12,440 bases of DNA from Candidatus Methanoperedens sp. (GTDB taxonomy: Archaea; Halobacteriota; Methanosarcinia; Methanosarcinales; Methanoperedenaceae), in NCBI GenBank assembly GCA_026552835.1, contig JAPMTY010000024.1:1-12440 (forward strand), given 5' to 3'. The notes under the pieces were generated by a model that saw only the letters and a list, made by a program, of their open reading frames with translations, had not been told where the DNA came from and did not search any database. Every line of letters begins with the position of its first letter. Position 1 is the stretch's first letter. This document shows, piece after piece, positions 6,972 to 12,440 of the stretch. The position numbers were made by a program, and so were the translations under genes.

Positions 6972-7014
6972 AGCATTGGTGCGATTCATTTTCACAAATA
7001 GTATAGCATTGGTG
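6972..7014. repeat. 10-base direct repeat upstream of the response regulator gene
   Basis: AGCATTGGTG occurs at 6972-6981 and 7005-7014, a spacing of 33 bases or about three helical turns. A copy of TTTTCACA (6989-6996), the complement of the octamer repeated before the archaellin genes, lies between them. The position upstream of the response regulator start is suitable for a regulator binding site; this is inference. Confidence 0.5.
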
Positions 7015-7030
7015 AGATAGTGGATTACAG

Positions 7031-7272
7031 ATATAAAAAGGGATGCCAATCCGGAATTAATGGAGATAATTTCATAGAATTAATATTTTTCCTTGTTTTG
7101 CATGAAGGTTGCCCTTGGTCAGATTTAGATTAACCACTGTGGGTTTTATTATAATCTCTTGATGTCCAATATATTTTTAATGGGTAGTGAGATTATTTCC
7201 CACACTGGTACTTATTGCGAAATTCAAAGGATTCTAATTTTTTCCAGCATCAGCAAGTGTTATCATTTTTTT
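7031..7272 (+). ncRNA. Candidate small RNA transcription unit (speculative)
   Basis: A TATA-like ATATAAAAAG at 7031-7040 would start a plus-strand transcript near 7060. It would run through the imperfect hairpin at 7134-7208 and could stop at the T-run at 7266-7272. No coding potential is evident. The parts are individually weak; only their order suggests an RNA gene. Nothing in the sequence matches a known RNA family that I can recall. Confidence 0.22.
7134..7208. repeat. Imperfect inverted repeat (stem of about 17 bp in two blocks)
   Basis: CCACTGTGGG (7134-7143) pairs with CCCACACTGG (7199-7208) at nine of ten positions. Directly inside, ATAATCTC (7151-7158) pairs perfectly with GAGATTAT (7189-7196). 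The two stems are separated by a 7-base bulge on one side and 2 bases on the other, with a 30-base loop. It could be a folded RNA or a decayed mobile remnant. Confidence 0.55.
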
Positions 7273-7344
7273 AATGTAAAGATTTTTTGATGCTCATTTT
7301 ATCTCACTCACCCTTATATTAGTATGAAAATATTGTAAAGGAAG

Positions 7345-7413
7345 AACCCCCCATAACCGAAATGGAATTGCAATTTTACCACCTTTTGCATTCTTTTTTT
7401 CGGATGAGGGGTT
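7345..7413. repeat. Long imperfect hairpin (about 23 bp with small bulges)
   Basis: AACCCC (7345-7350) pairs with GGGGTT (7408-7413), CAT (7352-7354) with ATG (7404-7406), CCGAAA (7357-7362) with TTTCGG (7398-7403), GAAT (7365-7368) with ATTC (7390-7393) and GCAA (7370-7373) with TTGC (7386-7389). A loop of about 12 bases remains. The order is collinear with only short bulges, so the pairing is unlikely to be chance. Confidence 0.6.
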
Positions 7414-7617
7414 ATAACTAATCAGATAGCTGAGAATAATTCAAGATAGCGTTAAGAACCTGATTTTTCAAAATATATTAGTGTGAATAGTTTGTACCTT
7501 GCACCTTTGCAATATGCGATTTTTTTCACCTGAGAGGGAAAATGCCGCTAATAAAATAAATTACTGCAAAAAAGTTTAGAATATTATAATAACAAAAACA
7601 CATTAAAATATGTAAAC

Positions 7618-7630
7618 AAAAAAGAAAAAA
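7618..7630 (-). terminator. Oligo-T terminator of the RHH-like gene
   Basis: On the minus strand, three bases after the stop codon at 7636-7634, the sequence reads six Ts, one C and six Ts. No hairpin precedes it. This is a typical archaeal T-tract terminator. Confidence 0.6.
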
Positions 7631-7633
7631 TGA

Positions 7634-8299
7634 TTACGCGTTAACCAGAATTACATCGTTATGTTCGCGTAATGCACCTTTATTGTTATCGTTAAATGCC
7701 TCATATATCGATTGTGCCGCTTCTTCATGTGACGAAGCACCTGAAAACAGCATATATATCGATGCCGGATACTGCAATAATTTGCTTATTTTCTGGGGAG
7801 TTTTGTTATTTGCCAGAAATATGGCTATGAGATTGGCATAAAAACTATTGATTTCAGGATCTATTCCTGTAATTTGAATTGAAATATTGCTGCTTTCATT
7901 CCCGATATTTACCGAGACTGGCCAGTTAAGATAAGATATTTCTTCATTGATGACTTTATTCAGGCTGTTTATATCATAAACATTGATATTATGCTGTGCA
8001 AATAGCTGTACCGCTTCATTAAGCGGTGGAAGATTACATGTCCTGTTTGTTAAAAGCCACCTGAACATTGTAAGCGGGATTGTTACGCCATAGATTCTGT
8101 TACGTGTCTGTTCCATGGCATGGTTCTTTTCTTTAAAAAGGCCCTTTGCAGTTTCAAGGCTTCCCATGTTTTCGGTCACAAAACCTGTGAAATCTATTAT
8201 GTCTCTCATCGCCGCAGAAAGGTTGCCCTGATGTTTTTTAAGCAGCGGGTCAAGCATCTTCAAATGTGCATCACTTATAGATACATTTTTTCTTAGCAT
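7634..8299 (-). CDS. Uncharacterised protein with ribbon-helix-helix-like N-terminus, possible transcription regulator
   Basis: The 221-residue product begins MLRKNVSISDAHLKMLDPLL, a short strand followed by helices, then NLSAAMRDIIDFTGFV. This is the pattern of the ribbon-helix-helix (CopG/MetJ-type) DNA-binding fold over the first 40-45 residues. The remaining 175 residues match no domain I recognise; they mix helices and strands, with a hydrophobic FYANLIAIFLAN segment too short and polar to be a clear membrane span. A GTG at 8311 could add four residues, but it lies inside AGGTGG, which is the ribosome binding site for ATG 8299 eight bases on. The gene stands alone, divergent from the small membrane-protein gene at 8498 across about 200 bases holding a TATCAT-C-ATGATA palindrome. 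It appears more AT-rich than the amino-acid genes to its right. A DNA-binding role is inference from the N-terminus only. Confidence 0.7.
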   Translation of the reverse strand: MLRKNVSISDAHLKMLDPLLKKHQGNLSAAMRDIIDFTGFVTENMGSLETAKGLFKEKNHAMEQTRNRIYGVTIPLTMFRWLLTNRTCNLPPLNEAVQLFAQHNINVYDINSLNKVINEEISYLNWPVSVNIGNESSNISIQITGIDPEINSFYANLIAIFLANNKTPQKISKLLQYPASIYMLFSGASSHEEAAQSIYEAFNDNNKGALREHNDVILVNA

Positions 8300-8322
8300 A
8301 TTTTCTTCCACCTTTTTGAATT

Positions 8323-8396
8323 TGATATCATGGAGGTCGATGAGGTTGTAGGGGTTATTGCTATCTGATCCAATTCCTCATCATATCATCATGATA
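8323..8396. promoter_or_regulatory. Palindromes in the divergent control region (candidate operator)
   Basis: The region between the RHH-like gene and the small membrane-protein gene holds TGATATCA (8323-8330, perfect palindrome) and TATCAT-C-ATGATA (8384-8396). Further TCATCAT-type half sites lie at about 8378-8383 and 8401-8407. RHH proteins usually bind such short repeated palindromes, so this may be an operator for the adjacent regulator; that link is inference. Confidence 0.4.
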
Positions 8397-8450
8397 ATAA
8401 GCATCATAATACACTATCCTATTTAAATCTTTCTCATCATTTTGGGAAAA

Positions 8451-8463
8451 ATATATATATAAG
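8451..8463 (+). promoter_or_regulatory. TATA-box promoter of the small membrane-protein gene
   Basis: ATATATATATAAG, preceded by GGGAAAA, is a strong archaeal TATA box with an A-rich recognition element before it. It predicts a transcript start near 8480. The GAGGTGG ribosome binding site (8487-8493) and the ATG at 8498 follow at fitting distances, leaving a leader of only about 15-20 bases. Confidence 0.65.
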
Positions 8464-8497
8464 TTTCTACACCAATATACGAATATGAGGTGGAATT

Positions 8498-8656
8498 ATG
8501 TGCTGTAGTCAAAAAATGACAGGTTATGTACTGTACGCAATAGGAATAATTGGCGGTGTGGAAGGCGCAACGGGAAAGAGTATTCCCATAAGTGTGGTAG
8601 CCTTAATTGTGATTGTAGCAGGAAGCTATTTGATTAATAAGGAAGTAACAATTTAA
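8498..8656 (+). CDS. Small two-helix membrane protein, 52 residues, unknown function
   Basis: An ATG with GAGGTGG four bases upstream opens a 52-codon frame ending in TAA at 8654-8656. The protein starts MCCSQKMTG, continues with a glycine-rich hydrophobic segment (YVLYAIGIIGGVEG, about residues 10-23), a short polar turn (ATGKS), then a clear membrane helix (about 31-45, ISVVALIVIVAGSYLI) and a short charged tail. Two cysteines at positions 2 and 3 could be a lipid or metal attachment point, but there is no lipobox. A strong TATA box, a good ribosome binding site and a following T-tract make it a real single-gene unit. I do not recognise the family. Its promoter region is shared with the divergent RHH-like gene. 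Confidence 0.75.
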   Translation: MCCSQKMTGYVLYAIGIIGGVEGATGKSIPISVVALIVIVAGSYLINKEVTI

Positions 8657-8663
8657 AGGCCGC

Positions 8664-8713
8664 TTTTTTTTTTGACAGGTTGATTGCGTAATACGCAAAC
8701 CTGTGAATTTTTT
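8664..8713 (+). terminator. T-tract and hairpin between the small membrane-protein gene and the M42 peptidase gene
   Basis: Ten Ts (8664-8673) follow eight bases after the stop codon. At once comes an inverted repeat: ACAGGTT (8675-8681) with AACCTGT (8698-8704), enclosing TGCGT-AAT-ACGCA (8685-8697) with one 3-base bulge, then T6 at 8708-8713. Either T-run can end the small gene. The hairpin could also be an operator of the peptidase gene, because its core CGTAATACG reappears before ilvB. Confidence 0.65.
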
Positions 8714-8760
8714 CCAATAATTTAATTACTCTTCCCGACCATCAGGACAGGGTGATACTT

Positions 8761-9810
8761 ATGAGTGATTTAAAAGACCTTTTGGAACGATTATCCAATG
8801 CTCACGGCGTTTCGGGATATGAAGGAAGCGTCAGGCAGATTATTGAAAATGAAGTGAGACCTTACGTGGATGAGATAAAAACCGATAAAATGGGGAATCT
8901 CATTACCACAAAGAACGGCGGCTCTCCTACAGTCATGCTCGCTGCCCACATGGACGAGATCGGGCTTATGGTGAAATATGTTGATGAAAAGGGCTTTGCA
9001 CGATTCACAAAAACAGGCGGATGGTTTGACCAGACGCTCCTTAACCAGAGGATGATACTGCATACTGAGAACGGAATGATTTACGGCGTGCTCGGTTCAA
9101 AGCCTCCTCATGTCATCAAAGAGGAGGAGAAGAACAAAGTGATTAAAGCCGAAGATATGTTCATAGATTTCGGTGCAACGAGCAAAGAAGATGCAGACAG
9201 GCTTGGCGTGAAAGCGGGGACGCCTGTAACTTCTGACATGGAATTTAAATCTCTTGGCAACGACAGGGTCACAGGCAAGGCTTTTGACAACCGGGCAGGA
9301 TGTGTAATGCTTATCGAAGCCCTGCGGCAGATGAAAGACGTAAAAGCCACAGTTCATGCTGTATTCACAGTCCAGGAAGAAGTTGGATTAAAGGGAGCGA
9401 AAACCTCTGCTTTCGGATTAAACCCTGATGTTGCCCTTGCCACCGATGTTACCATTACGGGCGACCATCCGGGTATCGAGAAAAAAGATTCGTCCAACGA
9501 GATGGGAAAAGGACCCTCTGTTACCGTAAGCGATGCTGACGGGCGCGGGATAATAGTTCCTGTGACTGTATTGAAATGGTTAAAAGAAGCGGCCGAATCA
9601 AATAATATACCCTACCAGCTTGAGGTTGGAAGCGGCGGGACAACAGACGCATCCGCAATACACCTGACACGCGAAGGTATCCCGACTGGCGTTATCAGCA
9701 TGCCATCACGGTATATCCACACTCCCGTATCCGTCTTGAGCATGTCCGACCTTGAAAAGAGCGCGGAATTAATCGCAAGGGCAGTTGAAATTGTGGATAG
9801 GTTTTTCTAA
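8761..9810 (+). CDS. M42-family metallo-aminopeptidase (TET/FrvX/CelM-like)
   Basis: M42 peptidases are dizinc or dicobalt aminopeptidases that assemble into tetrahedral dodecamers in the cytosol and trim short peptides. The 349-residue product is of normal length. All expected catalytic residues are present: AAHMDE (H63 metal ligand, D65), KAFDNRAGC (D176 bridging ligand), VQEEVGLKGA (E206 base, E207 ligand), LATDVT (D229 ligand) and SRYIHTP (H320 ligand). The GTTDA glycine/threonine segment typical of the family lies near 293-297. A GTG at 8752 would add three residues but lies inside GGTGAT, the ribosome binding site for ATG 8761. The next gene starts about 40 bases downstream, so co-transcription is possible. 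Old annotations of the family as endoglucanase are not supported by the residues. The exact substrate preference cannot be read from the sequence. Confidence 0.94.
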   Translation: MSDLKDLLERLSNAHGVSGYEGSVRQIIENEVRPYVDEIKTDKMGNLITTKNGGSPTVMLAAHMDEIGLMVKYVDEKGFARFTKTGGWFDQTLLNQRMILHTENGMIYGVLGSKPPHVIKEEEKNKVIKAEDMFIDFGATSKEDADRLGVKAGTPVTSDMEFKSLGNDRVTGKAFDNRAGCVMLIEALRQMKDVKATVHAVFTVQEEVGLKGAKTSAFGLNPDVALATDVTITGDHPGIEKKDSSNEMGKGPSVTVSDADGRGIIVPVTVLKWLKEAAESNNIPYQLEVGSGGTTDASAIHLTREGIPTGVISMPSRYIHTPVSVLSMSDLEKSAELIARAVEIVDRFF

Positions 9811-9847
9811 TAGGAAGCGTATTTTAAAAGCTCACACCGGTAATACA

Positions 9848-11357
9848 ATGAACAGAAGGGATTGCTTTATTTAACGATATAAAAATACTGGACACCACTC
9901 TCCGGGACGGCGAACAGACGCCTGGGGTTTCACTCACGACTGAAAACAAGCTGTTGATAGCAAAGAAGCTTGACGGCCTGGGTGTGGATATCATAGAGGC
10001 GGGTTCTGCCATTACTTCGGATGGTGAGCGGGAAGCTATTAAAAAAATTGCTGGCGAAGGTTTGAATGCCGAGATTTGCAGCTACTGCCGTATCCGCAGG
10101 GAAGATATCGACAGCGCTCTTGCCTGCGATGTGGATTCCATCCACCTTGTAGTACCTGTATCAGACCTCCATATCCAGCAAAAATTAAAAAAAGACCGCG
10201 AAACCGTGCGCGAGCTTGCTGTTGAAATGACAGAGTACGCAAAATCGCACGGGTTAATCGTGGAATTAAGCGGTGAAGATGCATCCCGGGCAGACCTTGA
10301 TTATCTCAAATCGGTATATAACGCAGGAATCGATGCAGGCGCGGACAGGCTGTGTTTCTGCGATACGGTAGGAATTCTCCTCCCTGAAAGAACGTTCGAG
10401 ATTTTTAGCGACCTGTCACAGCTTCGCGCTCCCATAAGTGTCCACTGCCACGATGATTTCGGGATGGCTACTGCAAACACCGTATCGGCGCTCCGGGCAG
10501 GCGCGCACGAGGCGCATGTTACTATTAACGGCATCGGTGAGCGCGCAGGAAACACCTCACTTGAAGAAGTGGTCATGGTGCTTTATTCATTATATAAGCA
10601 AAAAACAAAAATCGATATAAAAGGTTTATACACAACCTCACGGCTGGTGAGCAGGCTAAGCGGAATCCCGGTAGCGCCAAACAAGGCAATCGTTGGCGGG
10701 AACGCTTTCACTCATGAGGCTGGAATCCACGTTCACGGCTTACTTGCAAATACCGCGACCTACGAGCCTATAACGCCGGAACTTGTGGGAAGAGAGAGAA
10801 AAATCGTGCTCGGTAAGCATGCAGGCAGAACCTCGGTTGTGCTTGCGTTAAAGGAGCTTGGGCTCTCTGCAAGTGAAAAGCAGATAGATGATATAGTCAT
10901 ACGGATGAAAGAACTCGGCGACAAGGGAAAACGCGTAACCGATGCTGACCTCCAGACCATTGCAGAAACGGTGCTCGGGATTTACCAGGAAGCCAAGATC
11001 AAACTTGAGGAACTCACTGTCGTAGCCGGAAATACTGTGATGCCCACCGCCTCTATAAGGCTGAAGGTCAATGGAAATCATGTCGTTGAAGCAGGCGTGG
11101 GAACTGGACCAGTTGACGCTGCCATCAATGCATTGAAAAAAGCTTTGTCGGGTGTAGCCGACATACATCTTGATGAATATCATGTGGATGCAATAACGGG
11201 CGGGACTGACGCGCTGGTTGAGGTCTGGGTGAAGCTCAGTAAAGGCGGCAGGACCATCACAGCCCGCGGCGCACGCACTGATATCATAATGGCATCAGTC
11301 GAAGCCGTGCTTGAGGGCATAAACAGGCTGATACAGCAGGAACAGAAGAAAAGTTAG
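9848..11357 (+). CDS. cimA: Citramalate synthase / 2-isopropylmalate synthase family protein, 5' end apparently frameshifted
   Basis: The enzyme condenses acetyl-CoA with a 2-oxo acid; citramalate synthase uses pyruvate, the first step of the pyruvate route to isoleucine. The HMGL-like barrel shows [16 protein letters not shown] at the N-terminus, the metal-binding HCHDDFG (10443-10463) and NGIGERAGN (10527-10553). [11 protein letters not shown] and LGKHAGR follow, then a C-terminal LeuA-type regulatory domain (about 11000-11340), so it is not the short AksA form. IEAGSAITS and NAEICS resemble archaeal CimA more than LeuA, and acetolactate synthase follows; still, LeuA activity cannot be excluded. 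Odd start: the essential LDTTLRDG lies upstream of the first standard in-frame codon (TTG 9954), and a TGA at 9849 closes the frame. ATG 9848, after GGTAAT, runs eight codons in another frame to ATT TAA; a +1 shift there joins MNRRDCFI to NDIKILD, giving 502 residues. Confidence 0.88.
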
Positions 11358-11363
11358 GAAATA

Positions 11364-11429
11364 TTTATAAAACATTAATATGTGTTATGATGAAGAAGTC
11401 TACCCCGTAATACGGGGACTGGAGATGTA
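11364..11429 (+). promoter_or_regulatory. ilvB promoter and leader with a hairpin next to the ribosome binding site
   Basis: TTTATAAA (11364-11371) is a good archaeal TATA box, placing a start near 11395. The leader contains CCCCGT-AAT-ACGGGG (11403-11417), a perfect 6-bp stem with a 3-base loop. It lies three bases before GGAG (11421-11424), the ribosome binding site of ATG 11430. The stem could affect ribosome access or serve as a repressor site; ilvB can thus be transcribed apart from the upstream synthase. Confidence 0.6.
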
Positions 11430-12440
11430 ATGACAAAACAAAAAATGCCAGGTGCAAGAGCGGTCATAGAATCACTTTACTGTGAAGATGTCGAGGTATT
11501 GTTCGGCTATCCCGGCGGTCAGGTGCTGCCGCTGTACGATGAACTCTATGATGCCAAAATAAGGCACATTCTTGTAAGGCACGAGCAGGCAGCCGCGCAT
11601 GCAGCAGATGGATTCGCAAGAGCCACGGGGAAAGTTGGCGTGTGCCTTGCAACTTCAGGGCCGGGCGCGACAAACCTCGTCACAGGTATCGCCACTGCCT
11701 ATATGGATTCTATACCCATCGTTGCAATTACGGGGCAGGTACCGCGCTCGCTCATTGGCAACGACGCTTTCCAGGAAGCCAATATCACAGGTATAACCCT
11801 CCCGATTACGAAGCATAATTACCTTGTACAGGATACAAACGATATTCCCAGGATATTCAAAGAAGCATTCTATATCGCCAGAACAGGCAGACCCGGTCCT
11901 GTGCTTATAGATATACCCAAAGATACCCAGATTGAGGCAATCGATTTTGAATACCCTGAAAAAATAGAACTGCGGGGATACAAGCCGACTTATGCAGGGA
12001 ACGAACAGCAGATAAAAAAAGCAGCTTCGCTTATCCTCAAAGCTGAAAAGCCTATATTCTATGTCGGGGGAGGTATTATATTTTCAAACGCGACCGAAGA
12101 GCTGCGCACACTTGCCGAGGACATAATGGCGCCGGTCACGACCACGCTCATGGGAATGGGCGCGTTCCCGTCAGCACATCCCCTGTCTGTAGGAATGCTG
12201 GGCATGCACGGAACCAGGTATGCCAATTATGCAGTCCAGGAATCCGATTTGATTATAGCGATTGGAGTGCGCTTTGATGACCGCGTTACGGGCAAGATCT
12301 CAGCGTTTGCCCCCAACGCAAAGATAATCCACATAGATATCGACCCTGCTGAGATTGGGAAAAATGTCCGCGTTGACGTCCCGATAGTCGGTGATGCGAA
12401 GAACGTATTGAAAACCTTACTTAAATATGTGAAACAGGAA
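11430..12440 (+). CDS. ilvB: Acetolactate synthase large (catalytic) subunit, partial (C-terminus outside window)
   Basis: This thiamine-diphosphate enzyme joins two pyruvates, or pyruvate and 2-oxobutyrate, in the first shared step of branched-chain amino acid synthesis. The 337 codons present cover the N-terminal pyrimidine-binding domain (about residues 1-170) with [17 protein letters not shown], the catalytic glutamate E52 in [18 protein letters not shown], and [17 protein letters not shown]. Most of the central FAD-binding-like domain follows (about 190-330; [38 protein letters not shown]). The diphosphate-binding domain with GDG...NN, about 230 residues, lies beyond the right edge. ATG 11430 has GGAG five bases upstream. 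It follows the citramalate-type synthase by 72 bases; ilvN and ilvC would be expected next. Confidence 0.96.
   Translation, partial: MTKQKMPGARAVIESLYCEDVEVLFGYPGGQVLPLYDELYDAKIRHILVRHEQAAAHAADGFARATGKVGVCLATSGPGATNLVTGIATAYMDSIPIVAITGQVPRSLIGNDAFQEANITGITLPITKHNYLVQDTNDIPRIFKEAFYIARTGRPGPVLIDIPKDTQIEAIDFEYPEKIELRGYKPTYAGNEQQIKKAASLILKAEKPIFYVGGGIIFSNATEELRTLAEDIMAPVTTTLMGMGAFPSAHPLSVGMLGMHGTRYANYAVQESDLIIAIGVRFDDRVTGKISAFAPNAKIIHIDIDPAEIGKNVRVDVPIVGDAKNVLKTLLKYVKQE

Larger units (their letters stand above)
6940..7617. other. Gene-free stretch of about 680 bases between the response regulator and RHH-like genes
   Basis: This AT-rich region has no open frame with a convincing ribosome binding site; the ATGs I followed (for example 7102 and 7324) close within a few codons. 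It contains a direct repeat (6972-7014), a plus-strand TATA-like ATATAAAAAG (7031-7040), two imperfect inverted repeats (7134-7208 and 7345-7413), and several T-runs. The heptamer GTGAGAT occurs at 7012 and 7187, with its complement at 7301. Confidence 0.7.

Noticed and set aside
7380..7511. Direct repeat CACCTTT(T)GCA at 7380 and 7502
   Set aside because: It is short, differs by one base in length and lies in a T-rich region, so it may be chance.
6940..7617. Mobile element or CRISPR remnant in the gene-free stretch
   Set aside because: There is no transposase fragment, no regularly spaced repeat, and no clear target-site duplication around the inverted repeats.
8751..8756. GTG start of the M42 peptidase at 8752
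   Set aside because: The GTG lies within GGTGAT, the ribosome binding site of ATG 8761. The same reasoning removed GTG 3450 (flaH) and GTG 8311 (RHH-like gene).
9097..9357. Minus-strand frames within the M42 peptidase gene
   Set aside because: They overlap the catalytic region of a well-conserved plus-strand gene and have no family resemblance or ribosome binding site.
9954..9956. TTG as the start of the citramalate synthase
   Set aside because: It would remove [10 protein letters not shown], which holds the active-site arginine and a metal-binding aspartate; the frame upstream clearly encodes this conserved segment.

Overview
The window looks like archaeal chromosome. The evidence is a complete-looking archaellum (archaeal flagellum) gene set, GGTGAT/GAGGTG-type ribosome binding sites, TATA-box promoters, oligo-T terminators and an archaeal-type citramalate/isopropylmalate synthase. 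The protein style and gene set point to a euryarchaeon of the Methanosarcinales/ANME-2 kind. That placement is inference from family resemblance only. No rRNA, tRNA, CRISPR array or transposase is visible.

Region 1 (1-6290, minus strand) is an archaellum operon read right to left: three archaellin genes (flaB3, flaB2, flaB1), then flaF, flaG, flaH, flaI and the first two thirds of flaJ, which runs off the left edge. The genes are packed with gaps of 0-45 bases or short overlaps. A hairpin plus U-tract between flaB2 and flaB1 should lower expression of the machinery genes relative to the two promoter-proximal archaellins. The flaC/D/E switch genes usual in euryarchaea are not between the archaellins and flaF. 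flaI seems to start at a CTG.

Region 2 (6291-8300, minus strand) holds a stand-alone response regulator with an unrecognised helical tail, just upstream of the archaellin promoter. A gene-free stretch of about 680 bases follows (6940-7617), with two long imperfect inverted repeats, a 10-base direct repeat and a possible small-RNA promoter. Next is a ribbon-helix-helix-like regulator gene of unknown target. Both regulators are plausible but unproven controllers of motility or surface genes.

Region 3 (8300-12440, plus strand) starts with a strong TATA promoter driving a 52-residue two-helix membrane protein, closed by a T-tract and a hairpin. Then come an M42-family aminopeptidase, a citramalate/2-isopropylmalate synthase whose 5' end appears frameshifted or to use a non-standard start, and the 5' part of acetolactate synthase large subunit (ilvB). 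The last two are consecutive enzymes of the pyruvate route to isoleucine: citramalate synthase feeds the 2-oxobutyrate that acetolactate synthase condenses with pyruvate. The leaders of the peptidase and ilvB genes each contain a short hairpin built on the same 9-base palindrome, CGTAATACG.
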